NCBI GenBank assembly: GCA_963920765.1
Contig: OY987249.1
Location: 9,362,817-9,426,816 of the forward strand
DNA: 64,000 nt
From: Ulota crispa
Lineage: Eukaryota > Streptophyta > Bryopsida > Orthotrichales > Orthotrichaceae
Direction of reading: 5' to 3'
This document shows, in pieces, positions 1-12,461 of the stretch. Positions within the stretch are counted from its first letter, which is position 1. Every line of letters begins with the position of its first letter. The notes beneath the pieces were generated by a model. That model was not told the DNA's origin and searched no databases. It saw nothing but the letters and a program-made list of their open reading frames with translations. The position numbers and the translations under genes are program-made.

Positions 1-900
1 TATAAAGTATATTATTCATGACGGTCTAAATTCTATATCATCATAAACAACGATGAACATTGTATGTGTTCCTTGCAACCTACTATGAGCTTTTATATAA
101 CTTACTCAAAACTACAAATAAAGACACTAATTTCTAATGGGCCACTTGTTTTGAACCAAAGAGAGTATTACCTCTACTTTTCTGAAAATTGGGACTTATT
201 TTTAGCAATGCTACTATATATCTCTTAGTAGCTATGAGGTACTATAACGTGGTAACTACCGCTACCATGTGGTACTTATATCTAGATTTGGATCTAGGTA
301 TTTGTCACTTATATAGTGGCAATTATTTGTTTTAACACCCCTTATTAAGAGGAGGCTTTCTTATGTGAGGGCAAGTGCGTTTAGTTCACATTCTTGTGAC
401 AAGCTTTGGCCATAGCCGCCGCTTAAAGATTTTTCCTTTTGTCTTAATAGCTCTTTTCTCTCCACATACACTTTGTTACCTTTCTTGAAGCTTTCTAATG
501 ACGTAATCTAAACTCTTCTAGAAAATGAACATTTTTGGTGTTGAATTTGGGGTTAAGGAGGACTTTGGATGAGTTTTTTGAAGCTGTTTCTCGTGCAAGT
601 AGAGAATAGGAATGTTGATTTTCATAAAATTTGCAAGGACTTGATATTGCAATAGTTGGAGTGATTTCTTTTAGAACACGTTGAAGCTGGCTGAAGTCAA
701 CTTCATTTAACTAAATCTAGACTATTCTCGTAACAATGGACTTTGTTCACAAAACATAGGAAAACCTCTTGATGTTGAGCTGAAAGAATCTCCCAATGTT
801 TTGGATATAATGAATGCAAAAAAGTGGAAGATCTTCTGATGTTTTGAATATGGATCATTATATTTAGACTTTATGTAGTCCAGAATTAGTTAAATATGCC
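1..900. other. AT-rich stretch, no firm gene
   Basis: No confident gene. Around 545-690 a short stretch on the plus strand reads like coding sequence (for example RRTLDEFFEAVSRASRE) but is closed by stops. It may be a decayed upstream exon of the gene piece at 935-1121. The rest is AT-rich and unassigned. Confidence 0.4.
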
Positions 901-934
901 ATTGAGTTGGTAAGTTATGCCGGTTGATGTGCAG

Positions 935-1121
935 GTGTGCACTGACATGGGCCTGGAGGCCACCATCTCTGTGAGCATAAAATTAGGTGATATTGGCAAC
1001 TTGTTTCGAAAAATTGTTGATGCTGCTCAACATCCCCACTTGAGCATCCCTGAGACAGAGGCCGGACGAAAACACAAGCACTACCGGCGTCTCGTTGAAC
1101 GGTCCTTGACAGTTATTGCAG
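935..1121 (+). CDS. Internal exon of an unidentified gene (partial or decayed)
   Basis: A 62-codon stretch reads [19 protein letters not shown]... and ends ...[12 protein letters not shown]. It starts just after a CAG acceptor and ends at a strong donor (G|GTATGT). It is more GC-rich and more protein-like than its surroundings, with alternating hydrophobic and charged helix-like segments and a basic patch (GRKHKHYRR). I do not recognise the family. A GTAAGT donor-like site at 911 is only 24 bases before the exon, too close for a normal intron, so the upstream structure is unclear. No start codon is assigned. A later terminal exon at 2259-2357 may belong to the same gene, but the link is inference. 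It could also be a pseudogene fragment. Confidence 0.45.
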
Positions 1122-1648
1122 GTATGTCAGCTTGAATAGCACTTGTGAATAATCCTAAAAACATCACAGGTATTGGAATAACCAAAGGTACCAAAGAAAT
1201 AAGACCGGCAAACATTAATTCGTGAGTCAATATATTCCTAAAGAACTGAAAAAGATTTTGTATATTTTTGTAGTATTTATTGGTAAAGTACTGGACATGA
1301 AATAATTCTGAGCCTCAAGTCAGAAAATATCTTTTTTTCTTTTTATTTATGGACATCGATAAAACTTTTGCATATTATTTCCAGGTTAAATTTATTAGGT
1401 TTTTTCTTATAGAATTTGGGAAATGTTTTGCTCTCAATATGAGAGAGAACTGCAGTGCTGCTTTCAAGAGTTATCTAAGACTTTGCTTTTTCTCTAAGAA
1501 CACCATAGTGCACATCATAATGGACCAGAGTTGAGACTTAGCTAAAAATATCCACTCCTTACTCTGATTCTTCTCATAAAGTTGATCCTTCCCCAAATTT
1601 AAAACTAGCTACATATTCGAAAAGCTGCATATCTTGAAAATCAAGAAA

Positions 1649-1970
1649 GGAAAGTTAAGAAAGGAGGTGAAAGGTGTTAAAATTTGAGGTGTATCTAGCA
1701 AGAAGAAGAATTGGTGTTGTAGTACAACAATTTTGAAAATCACATTTAAATCACAATCAAACAATTCACAAAGTTTGTCACAAGTCCACCACCAGTATAT
1801 TTTGAATTTACAAGATGCTTTAAGAGTTGAGGCACTTTCAGATTTCAAAGAAGCAGTCTAAAGCAAAGCGTTAATGAGCATGGCGTTGTAGGGATAAGAA
1901 TTGCAAGCATGGTGGAGCAATAGTCTACACCTCAAATTTTAACACCTTTTACCCCCTTTCTTAACTTTCA
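1649..1970. repeat. Short inverted-repeat element (MITE-like)
   Basis: Two arms of about 43 bases, at roughly 1650-1692 and 1926-1969, are reverse complements with few mismatches. The shared core is TTAAAATTTGAGGTGTA and its complement. The interior of about 230 bases has no transposase. The interior also has a weakly coding-like stretch on the plus strand (near 1740-1855), so the element may have formed around or captured gene debris. Confidence 0.5.
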
Positions 1971-2258
1971 AATCATGTAGTTAATTCAAATTTAATGAGG
2001 AATGGACATGGGAAGGGTGCGAGTGACGAGTGGACCTCCTTTGGCTAGATCTCTACATGTCTTCGTATGTCACATGGAAATCTTTTTAGAGGCTACTCAA
2101 CTACTTTTACTTTGGATTGTAAACAAAGCTTTTTTTTTTTTTTTCTTAAAAGAAACATTAGAACATTGTAGAAGTATTTATACATCATCATAAAAGAGAA
2201 ACAGAGAAAAGTATGGTGGAGGTCTTCCTAGATCAAATTCATTCCACTTGTTTACTAG

Positions 2259-2357
2259 TTTCTGAGATGGTGGTCTTTGGGTGCAGTTGGCGTGACGGTT
2301 ACCATTGCAGGCGTTGCAATCTACCGGTTGTATATCAAACACAAAAAGAATGGTTGA
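2259..2357 (+). CDS. Terminal exon: single membrane helix with basic tail
   Basis: After a possible acceptor (TTACTAG at 2252-2258) the frame reads FLRWWSLGAVGVTVTIAG and continues VAIYRLYIKHKKNG to a TGA. This is a hydrophobic helix of about 20 residues followed by a Lys/His-rich tail, as at the cytosolic end of a tail-anchored or C-terminally anchored membrane protein. Only this exon is visible with any confidence; the exon at 935-1121 is the nearest upstream candidate. Family not recognised. Chance translation of non-coding DNA cannot be excluded. Confidence 0.35.
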   Translation, partial: FLRWWSLGAVGVTVTIAGVAIYRLYIKHKKNG

Positions 2358-4799
2358 TGCGCTTTACAAGTTGCCACATTATTATGCAATGGTCGCCACA
2401 CGGTGTCTTTAGGGTTCATGCAAAAAATAGGTATTTTTGTTCAATAACAAGACAATTAGTGAAAAGACCATTTGCAATTGGTGTCGTATATTCCTTCTTT
2501 GTTGTACATACTTGTTTGACATGTTCTTTTGCCACATGAAATTAGTGTAGCTTCTTCACATTTACCTGTTTGTTGAATTTTTCACCGTGTATACTTATTT
2601 ACCATGCTCCTTTGCAACACAAAAATTAGTGCAGCCTTCTTCAATTTACTTGTTTGACGTGCTGCTTTGCCACATGAAATTTACTATAGCTTCTTGATAT
2701 TTGCTTGTTTATCGAATTCCTTTTCCGTGTGTACCTTTTTGGCATTGCTCTTTTGCCACATGAAACTAGTGTAACTTAATATTTGCTTGTTTGTTGAATT
2801 TTGAACACCCCTGGTAACTAGAGAATATATTCCCTCTGTTTTCTTGCGGAAGAAAACCTGTTTGCCTTGCTTGAATAAATGGCTGTGATGGTCCATACAT
2901 TTTGGATGTTTTAAATCTAACTTTTGGGATCCATTGTGAGATTGGATAACTCGTTACCGTTAGTATGAAATGTTGGTAGAAGCAGTTTCTGATGATTTCG
3001 TCATTGTTTGCAAAAGGCCCCTGCAAATTTGCCTGTACGGTAGGAGGCTCTAATTCAAAGTGGGCATTTTGAACAGACCATGTAAAGCCTCCAAAAACAA
3101 TGCACAAAGATTCTTGAATGGGTCACATTTTTTATGTTCAGAAATTGTACTTGTGCAAGCACCCTTTTAGGAACTGAAGAGAGTGACATGAGCCACTCTT
3201 GAGTGTGCTCATTGGTCATAATTGTGTTTAGATTCGTCTTACAAAAAAATATAAATATATGTCATACTAAAATAAATGAAAATGTGCTTTCAATCATAAT
3301 TTGAGTATTAGAATATGGAATGGGTGCTTGTATGCTTTAAGAGCCTTATTGGAACATTCTTGGCTTTGTAGTGGTTGCTTTTAGGATTCATGTATTCCAT
3401 TTACAAGCCGCCTTTGCATCATGAATGCTACCACCTATGATCAAGAATAGCTACCTATGCGCTTTTTGCTTTGATAAATTGTAATTAATTCTTACTAACT
3501 CAAAATATTTTAAATAAATTGCCACATAACTATCTCTTCTTTTGCCTTTCTACCCAAAATATTTCCATTTTACCAAGGTGCCTTGGTTTTTCCACAAAAG
3601 AGCACTTTCCTTGAGATGGTCCATTCACAAGCATCCTACCTTACCTATTGGGCTAAAGGTATCACAAATTATGTATCATTGGGAAAGACTAGAAGTAGCA
3701 TATTGTTTTTGTTACATTGCAAGTTTTAGAGGGTGGAAATCTTATCATGATTTATTGTATAAGGTAGGAGCACCCATAAACCTCAAACTAAGGGTTTTGA
3801 ACATGATGACTATTAATACACAACTAGCAAATTATAGGATCTTATTAGGAACAAAAAAAAAAAAGGTTTGCACTTTTCAAATGTATTATTTGGGTACTGT
3901 GAGAATAAGTTGTGAATTTTTAAAGAGCAAAATGCTATTACACCCATAACCACTTTTAAGATTTCATGTTCACATGTTGCACACCCTTGTCATTACATCT
4001 ATTCACTTCCACATATTTTCCAAGATTTCAAAGGTAATGATTATGGGGGCACTGATGCTTACGGGTGTTCCTACCTTACATGTCAATAATTGGATATGTC
4101 TAATGACCAAACAATTGTTGTTCACACTTCATTAGTTTTAATTGGACCTTAGACACTATAAATCAAAGCACATGTGTGACTGATCATTGACTTGGTGTTT
4201 AATATGTGATTGATCATTGGATCACACACATCATAATCAGGCTCAAGGTATCACAAATTGTTTGTCATCTGTCACTAGGGAAAAATAATAACTTGTTTTC
4301 ATGTTGCAAGTTTTAGAGGATCCAAGTTGTAAAGGATCCACAAGCCAATGACTAGACATGTCTAATGATTGGACGACCATTGTTCACAAACGGTTTTAAT
4401 TTGAATCATACACCAAGGAATCTCTGTTTCTTTTTTTTCCTCTTTTTCAACCAGGACTTGTTTTGGTTGAGAACTTATATTTGTTCAAAGGGTTCACATT
4501 TTAAAAATTCCTTGGAGTTTTCAAAGTTGCTAAATTTATAAAATTGTAAAAATATTTTTTCTTACAATTTTGAAAATTAAATATAGATTGAAGGCGCTTC
4601 ACTCTAAGGTCAACCAAGTAGAGAGGCCATAGGATTGAGATTCCAATTTTTTTTTGAGAGGTCAAAGAAATGGGTTGAAAATGATAATAAAATCACCATA
4701 CTACTAAAATTATAGTGAATTCTATAATATCACATCTGCACCTCTGTAATATCACATTTCCAATTTTTGTGAGATCATTGTGACACTATTAAAACACAA

Positions 4800-5265
4800 A
4801 AAAATTTACAATAAGGAATTGATATGTGCACACCAAGGGTTTGATATATGCACACTTGGAATTTGATAGATGCACACATGGGGTTTGATACTTGAAGGGG
4901 GGGGGTAAATTTTAAATATTTACCATGAACTAGTGAAATTTCAGAATCTTGAGTTCAAATTTGGATTTAGAGAGCTTGATTTGGTTTAGAACCACAAAAA
5001 ACTTTATAATTGAACAACACCTTGTAGAAAAGCTAAGCAAGGGAGCAAATTATGACTATTATCCTTGTTTGTAAAAAAAGCTAAGCTTTTCTACTAGGCA
5101 TTGTTCAATTGTAGCCTCTTTTGTGGTTCTAAACTTAATCAAGGCTTTTAAATCCAAATCTAAATTCCCATATTTCAAATTCAATTTGTTGATGGTAAAT
5201 ATTTAGAATTTATCTTCTAGTGTGCCTACATCAGACCCCAAATGTGCACATGTCAATTCCTTTAT
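4800..5265. repeat. Large imperfect inverted repeat
   Basis: The two halves, around a centre near 5045, are diverged reverse complements. Paired segments include TTTAGAACCACAAAA with TTTTGTGGTTCTAAA, GAAAAGCTAAGC with GCTTAGCTTTTC style arms, and GTAAATATTTA with its complement. Both ends carry the phrase 'GTGCACA ... TTTGATA' or its complement. It is probably an old foldback or MITE. No coding capacity. Confidence 0.5.
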
Positions 5266-6712
5266 GATTTCACATATTCATTCTTTTTTATATCATATTG
5301 TACTATTAATATCACATAGAGCTTTATAATTCAGATTTGCACCTTTGCAATATCACATCTCTAGTTTTTTTTTTGATATTATAACATAAATATAATTTGA
5401 AAACTTATTGAAATTGTTACTTTACATTCTATTTAGCATATGAAAATCTTAATAAATTCTGCTAGTGAATTTGTAGCATAGTAAGTGCCAAATATTATTC
5501 ATTCATGCTATTGAAATCACAATAACACTTATAATATCGCATTTATATCTTTGTAATATCATATCTCTAATCCTTGTGACATTAAAATTTTAATTCCTTT
5601 GAAATCACAACTTTGATTTTCATGATATCACAATTCCTAGTCTTGTGATATCACAACTCTGGTTTTTGTGGTAATATCACTCCAATTATTATGAGAATAT
5701 AATTTCAACTATTGTGAAAATACAATTTTAATTATTGTAATGTCACATCATCAGTTCTTGTGGTATCACATTTCCACTTTTCATAATATTACCACATAAA
5801 CACAAATATGAAGATTTTGTAAAATTTTTATTTTTCATTATATGTAATCTATAAAATTTTAAAAATAATCTAATGGTAAATGCGTAGCGTTTGAAGCACC
5901 AACTAGCAACTACTTGTATACACTTTGAAAATTATACAAAACGAAATATAATACATTTTATGTACTTGCACTTACACTATTTTTAGATATACTTTTGTGA
6001 TATTATGGCTTTTTTTAATTTTTTAATTTTTACTACTAATTCTTTATCAATTTAAGATCTAATGAATTGCTTATATATTGGTGATCCTTTGTAGCTATTA
6101 TAATTCACTTACAAATTATAGTTCAGCATTCACTTAACAAATTATAAGAACTGTTATTGTTTTATCTCAAAATCAATGTGTAAGTTCTTGAAATTTATTA
6201 AGCGTTTAATTATTTTTGAGTATTTTTTTTAGATATTTGCTTTATTTCTTTCTTCTCTTGAAAATCAATTTATTTGCAAACATTGGGCAAAAAAACTTCA
6301 ATTATTCATCCACCAACATTGATTAGGTCTAGTGTGGAGCTTCAATTCAAAATCTAAAGCATTCATGAGTATCGAAATATCACTTATGCTTTAAAGTATG
6401 AATAACCACCATTCATAACATTCAGTAGCCTGAGGAGAGGGTGCCTTTTCCTTTCCCAAGCTCTCATCCATGAACTTCATCATGGTTGGTAGTTGGTAAC
6501 ATGAAGTTGGTGCTATTGGAGTCATTCAATTAGTGTTCTCCTATGAAAAAAAAAGAAAAAACCAACTTGATCAGTGACAAGCAGCCATAAGTGTTGGTAA
6601 TTAAGTTACTACTGCTTGTTAGGCTCTGCTTTTACCGCAGGGTGAGGTTTCATAGTAGGTTTAGCCTTTGCCTCTCTGACTAATTTGGACAAGTGTCCTT
6701 CTAGCTACTAAA

Positions 6713-6777
6713 TGATGTGGAATATTCCACACCATTTCATCCAGTGGATGGAATGGTGTGAAATATTCCACACAATT
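6713..6777. repeat. Paired palindromes GGAATATTCC type
   Basis: Two related palindromes, GATGTGGAATATTCCACACC and GGTGTGAAATATTCCACAC, face each other around a short centre (CATCCAGTGGATG), making a compound hairpin. The same core occurs as a perfect palindrome at 29440-29465, with a shared flank (CTACCCTCCCTGCA here on the complementary strand, CTGCCCTCCCTTCA there). This suggests copies of one small mobile repeat. Confidence 0.5.
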
Positions 6778-9614
6778 CTAATGCAGGGAGGGTAGTCCTC
6801 TTTCATGCTACTGAATATTATGTTGTAAACCTCAAATTATTTCTTTGAAGGTATGAAGTTAGTAAATGTGATACAAGTATGAAATAAGGATCATGAATTC
6901 AATATAGTTTATAAATTAGTAAAATATCAAATTTGGAATTAATTTAATCTTATATTTATTTTGACACTTGTCTAGGCAACCTTTTAGATTGCTTTATTGT
7001 GTTGTTAAATTTATAATTGTCATTTATTATATGACATATTGAAATTGACAATTCTCTAACCATGCAAATAGTAGATGACAATGGAACAATTGGTGGCAAA
7101 GTATTGGTTGTAGTAAGCTTTCAAACTACACAAAAAAAAGAAAAGTTAGTGCTCTTTAAAAAGCAAATTGTACTTCTAAAAAGATAAGTAGCAAAGGGCT
7201 AACAATAACAAACTTTGTGGTCGCTACAAAAAGAGTTGTTTAAAGTGAAATCAGTTTGATTGGTGTAAATTAGATGAAGTCAAAATTGAAAGACAATAAA
7301 CCATAAATGAACTTTTGATTTCAAATGAAGTTGCAATTAGTGGTGTTTTGCCAATATTTCTCACAAAGATTGGAAAAAATACAAGCAACATCATCCAACA
7401 TTGAATCTCCGAACTTGCATAAAAGTTGAATCATATTGTACTTGGAATACTAGACCGCTTGTGCTCTAAGCAATGAGTTGTATGACATGGTGCTCACTTT
7501 GTAGCATCACTAAATCAAACACATGCAAAAGCTGAAAAACAAGGAGAATCAAATAACCCCTAGTTATTATCAAACAACAAACAAAGGCATAAAATTCTCT
7601 TGTAGCACTAAAATCTGCCACATGAATGTTTTTCTTTGAAAACCATTATCAACCAGAAAATTTGATTTGACATGTCTCTTAAGTCAAATATCAAATGCAA
7701 ATTTAGCTCATACTGCTTCCAAACTTGAAAGAACAGACGTGTGTTCTCTGACCAATGTATTGTAATAAAACCGGATTACTCGGAATACAACGTCTTTCTC
7801 CGTAGTAGGAAAGACAGTTGCAAGATTTGACGTCTCAATCTCAATAATTGCATTCACTTGCAACTTTAACATTCCCTTCCGCGACGATCCATCTCTGGAT
7901 GTTAATTGAGAGATACTAGAGCAATGTTATTTCAGTACTACGTACATAGATGAACTATGATTGATGAGTATTGAAATTTGAAACGTAGAGCGAGGTGCAT
8001 AATGCTGGATGATATGAGCATAGCGTAAAGCACAATGCATGCTACACAATACCTACTACTGATCGCGATGGCATAAAACAACAACAATATTGAACGCGCA
8101 AAGTACAGCTCAAGCATAAGACTATTGCGCTGCACAAGAGAACCACAATTAATGAATATTGAAGCCTAGAATTGTATTGAATTGCTGGTTTAATTGTTAA
8201 CAAGATCCAACAAAAATCATTTTTTTAATGGTTTTTTCAAAAGATGAAACCATGTTGAAACTTTTTAACAATTATGAGTCAATATGAGAACTTTTTACAG
8301 TTCAAAATTTTTTGTTTTATGATAACAATTCATTTTTTTACTTTAGACAAATTTAATTATCCTATACATATTGCACCCATTATCACCTTTCCAAAAACCT
8401 AAAAATGGCATAAAGCTACAATTTGATCATACAAGACTTGAATACAAAATTTCAAGTTGGAATTGTCATATTTTTTCATTGTAAGATAAACTATCTATCA
8501 TCTTTTGAAGCATTTTAGTTAAATTTGCAAACATCTATGTGAAACTACAATTTTATGAATTATTATCTTCTCAATATAAAAAATGACCTTTGTACTTGAA
8601 TTCACTTAATTTCTTACTTCTTCCATCTCAAAATGGATTTCCATCTTTAATCCTCAACTCTTTTCAGTAGTTTTGAGTAAGTTGTCTAAAATCTTGTATA
8701 TCTAATTCAAAAATAAAATTTGACAAATTCATGTAATTAGTTGCATTGATTTGTGTAATATAGAATTTAAATTTACATGAACCATGTTGTTTTCAACATA
8801 ATCAATGTATAATAAAACAAAAACATTGCAATAAAAAACAAGGACAATCATTTTGGGAGGGAGAAAGCATAATAAATATTGAAAGCCCAAAAGCAAATTC
8901 TAATAAACCTACATTTAATAGTGCATTTAAAAAGCCCCACACTAATTTCTTGACATTCTACACTATATAAATACTTTCTAATCTATATATATAAAAGAAT
9001 CCCAAGCTCCCATTTTGGATGAAAAGGAGAGAGTTTGAGTGCAACTATGAGTCGCATTTCATGCATGTAGTAGTAAACAATAGTTTCACAAGTTGCACCT
9101 TTTACATTCTCTATAGGCAATAAAAGCGAGTAGCTCCATGATTCATGTGGTGGTTAACAATAAAGTATAACAAGACACTGGAAGTGACACCACAACACTT
9201 TCTCTCAACCAATTAGATTGAACTGTTTCACCGGAAGTTAACAATAGGTCACTAGAGGTTGCACCACCACAACACTCTCTCACCCAATCAGAATGAGTGG
9301 CTCAAAAGGTTGTATTTTCTTCTATATAGATTAGATTTTGCTTTTGCAAGGGTTTAGGGTCTTCCATGCATATATAAGAGTTAGCGTTGCCCAACGATAT
9401 GCACGTTCTTCTAGCAAGGGCCAACATGGAAGAGGGACACATGCCTAATGTGGTTTATGGTGAGTATTTACTTTGAATTAGATTGCTAGCGTTTGTGAGT
9501 AAAATAATTTTAAAAAAGGAAACATTTTGTGATAAGATTGATATTGCACAATTTGTTTCTTGCAAGGATATTTTTGTTACCTCCATTGGTACAACAAGTA
9601 CGTAAACTAGTACT

Positions 9615-9850
9615 ATTATAAATTTCATCAATAATTATTGCAACAAACAAAATTCAAAGAGCATGGCAACAACAAAGACACTATGGAAAGAATAACCAAT
9701 TGCATCCAAACCATAAACCATGTGAAATCCCAATATTTGCAAATTCTTGTCTGCCTCGAGGTGGCCAAACAATCAGTCATGAAATAACTGTCTAGGATAA
9801 CGTAACCTAATTGTTGACGCGACCTAAATGCACTATTCAAGTTAGATGAG
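9615..9850. mobile_element. MITE family B, degenerate partial copy
   Basis: The stretch is a diverged copy of the family whole at 14896-15166. Shared phrases include CATCAATAATTATTGCAA, AACCATGTGAAAT, GGCCAAACAATCAGTCAT, and an end near ACCTAAATGCACTATTCAA. The left terminal repeat is not visible, so it is truncated. No coding capacity. Confidence 0.55.
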
Positions 9851-9940
9851 AAACAAATACTTGTTGAAAAATGTTGTACCCAGATGTTCAACCATAGAAC
9901 ATTAAAAAAATTAGGTGTGTCTTCCTAAAATATCAACCAG

Positions 9941-10392
9941 TTGAGCTTTCAACCTCACAAACTATTGCAAAAACCTCACCTCGACTATGACGGACATGGT
10001 GGCTATGGCGGCTATTCGGCTGTGTTGGCCATGTCAGCTAAAGGTGGCTATGGTGGCTATGGCAGCTATGGCGACCAAGCAACAGCCACACAACCTGTAC
10101 TTAAGTTTTCTCGTACACCATCGCCTCGCCCCGCACCACCATAGCATATCAAAGCAACCCAACCACCGAAACTGCTTTTTCTGCATGTATCAAAACTTTG
10201 CAAAAATTTGCTCTTTTCCAATTCCGTAGATCCGCCATAGCCACGTCCACACCGCTCTCTCGAGCTCGAAGCACTAGCACCGATCCTCTTCGTACACCGC
10301 AACTCGTCATGCCGAACCAAAAATTCTGTCAATACGCGACGTCGCCGAATTAAGTACAGCTAATTTCACAATCGTAATCCTTTCGATCCTCA
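9941..10392. other. Moderate-GC stretch downstream of RING-H2 gene, likely 3' UTR
   Basis: This stretch follows the stop codon of the minus-strand RING-H2 gene. It holds a run of GGTGGCTATGGCGGCTAT repeats. On the plus strand these read as Gly-Tyr repeats in a 67-codon frame, on the minus strand as other low-complexity peptides. I see no conserved domain or splice support, so the simplest reading is 3' untranslated sequence with a trinucleotide-type repeat. Confidence 0.4.
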
Positions 10393-12461
10393 TCAACTCT
10401 GAAGTCGTTTCCGTTGCAACTCGTCCGTCGTAGAAATCACAGGCAACAGATCAAAGGAGCACTGATTCGGGGGCCTCGTCAAGGGCACGTGATCACTCAT
10501 CAAGCTCCCCTCCGCCACGTCCTCAAGATGCGGCTGCGCGTGATCCCACCTGTCGAATTTATCGAACCTCAAATCCGAGCTGGAGCTCCTCGACCCAGAG
10601 CTCCTCGACGTACTTCGTGAGAATCTCGTGCTTCCGTCACTAAAACTCGTAGACTCGTGTCCACGACTACGTCGGAGCGGCGCCATCGTCGATGCCATCG
10701 TCGGTGACATCGTGGGCACCATCGTCGTGGCCATCGCCATCGTCGGTGGCGTCGTCGTCAGTGGTGGCATCGTCGTCGTCGGGGGCGAGGGTTTGCCACC
10801 GGGAGGAGTGAACGTGAACGTGTCCACGGATTTTTCGTTAGGGTTTCCAGGTTTCCGCTTTTCCACGGGGACTTCGGTGCCGAACGTGAAGCTGATGTCG
10901 ATGCAGTTCTGGTCGAGTTCGATGTCGTTCGAGTGCCACTCTTCTACCCCGCTCAAATACTTCGACAACAACGGCGATTTGCCGGACCCGCCATAGCTAT
11001 CGGACGGGTTCAGTTCGATCTCGAACCGGTCGGATGAACCTGAGCGCACGTTGTGCTTCGTGTGTGGGAGCGGTACCGGTCGGTTCACGAGAACCCATGA
11101 CGGTGGTGATGCTGGTGATGCTGGTGATGATTCAGCTGTGGTTGTGCTCTTGATTGAGTATAAGCTTCGGAGTGAGACTTGGTGTTGATACGGCGCAACA
11201 GGACTGGTTTTCTTGTTCTTTCCGCTTAGAATCGCTTCGGACTTTTTGGGGTTGTCGGAGAGGATGGTGCCGCAAACGGGACAGGTGATCTGGTTCTCTA
11301 GTACCGGGTCGATGCAGTGTCGGTGGAAGACGTGGTCGCAGTGTGGCAGCTGGCGGACTGTGTCTGTTTCTCGGAACTGGAGCCAGCAAATTGGACACCT
11401 GCAAAAGGTAAAATTTCGGCACCCTTTTAGGATTTTTTCTGCTTACAAAACCCACGCTGTTGTTGCAAAATTCCAAAGACTGAAGCTAGCTAATATCACT
11501 AGAAGAAAAACGTGTCCTAAACAACCAATTCACAACAACAATTGCAAATGATTTAAACAACTATAATTGAGTAAGTTCACAACAATTGCAAGTGTCTGAA
11601 ACAAACCCACTCTGTTTGCTGTAAATTTTCAAATACTCAAGTTAGCTGATATCACTAAGAGAAAAATATGTCCTAAACAACCAATGTGCAAATAATTGCA
11701 AACGTCCTAAACAACTATAATTGAGTTAGTTCACACTATTACAAATATCCTAAACAACTATAATTGAATCATTTTATAGTTGTTTAGGATATTTGCAAAT
11801 GTTGTGAACCAGTCATTTTAGACATGTTTTTCATTTAGTGTATGCCAAGTGCGTAGGTTGCAGAGGTTATGGTGGTGGTGACGCTTACTGTAACTTGGTG
11901 TTGGTTTCGAAGTTCAGCTCACTGGTCTCCACAATTGGGAACGTTCGCACCACGTCTTTCTTTACCCCTTTGCGCCTCTCTACCTGCAAGATCCCAAACC
12001 CCCTCGTCACCAACACTAGCCAAATTCGGTATCTAGAAAGTCTAGAACAGGGAACCCAGCATGTTCTAAGTAAAAAAATTCATTAAATTACCAAATTTGA
12101 AGTACCCTTTACTAGTACACTCTAATTGTTGATTCAGGATGCCCTCAATAATCACAAAGTTGCTCTATACTCTACTGCTCATGTTCACCGTGTAAAAATT
12201 ATTTATATGATTCAGAGTAGTGTGTTGCAACTTGCAAGAGGGGGAAGTATTGGAAAAAGCACTGCTTACAAGAATCTCTTCAAGGGTAGCGCCAACTCGC
12301 CCGGTTTTGAAAGACTGTCGAAGCTTGGACGCGCCCCAACAGAAGCAACACACGAGCACAAACGCACCCACTCCTACCCCAACAGCAACTCCAACGTTGA
12401 CCATTGTCGACGACGACGATGGGGTCACAACCCTCCACAAAAGATACCTCCAGTCCTCCAC
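10393..12461 (-). CDS. Membrane-anchored RING-H2 E3 ubiquitin ligase
   Basis: Three exons on the minus strand fit in phase: 12461-12270, 11983-11889 and 11398-10393, giving about 430 residues. The donors are GTAAGC twice and the acceptors TTGCAG and TTTGCAG. Residues 21-43 form one hydrophobic helix (VNVGVAVGVGVGAFVLVCCF). The RING-H2 finger is at 97-138, with ligands C97, C100, C116, H118, H121, C124, C135 and C138; a Pro two residues before C116 (LPHCDHVFH) matches the ATL-type plant class. The long tail is disordered: Ser-rich, then a Thr/Pro/Met repeat around TTTPPTMAMATTM, then a Ser/Arg block. Proteins of this class are membrane-tethered E3 ligases that pair with an E2; the substrate is unknown. 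The usual ATL tryptophan after the H2 cysteines (WL) is VL here. The start at 12461 is the first ATG of the open frame; a Met at residue 20 is an alternative. Confidence 0.82.
11399..11888. repeat. Repeated units and a hairpin in intron 2 of the RING-H2 gene
   Basis: The intron contains at least four spaced copies of a short unit around CCTAAACAACTATAATTGA and TTCACAACAATTGCAA (near 11515-11600, 11675-11730 and 11740-11800). At 11744-11795 two such units lie head to head, forming a hairpin: ATCCTAAACAACTATAA pairs with TTATAGTTGTTTAGGAT. No coding sequence. Confidence 0.6.

Larger units (their letters stand above)
2360..9900. other. AT-rich intergenic DNA
   Basis: I see no supportable gene. 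The open frame at 3542-3949 is AT-rich, starts with TTG and has no recognisable domain. Segments near 3640-3730 and 4240-4320 are diverged copies of one sequence. From 4690 to 5800 there are many short ATATCACA-like words. Positions 7740-8150 are somewhat richer in GC but contain no readable domain. Confidence 0.5.

Noticed and set aside
3542-3949. A 135-codon plus-strand frame
   Set aside because: It starts with TTG, has background composition and lacks any domain. Parts of it match a second, closed copy at 4240-4320, so it looks like repeat DNA.
4690-5800. CRISPR-like or satellite array from repeated ATATCACA words
   Set aside because: The words are short, irregularly spaced and AT-rich, without fixed repeat and spacer lengths; this is eukaryotic nuclear DNA.
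9941-10144. Possible Gly-Tyr-rich small protein
   Set aside because: The Gly-Tyr pattern comes from a simple GGTGGCTAT-type repeat. The stretch lies just past the stop of a minus-strand gene, and competing frames exist on both strands.
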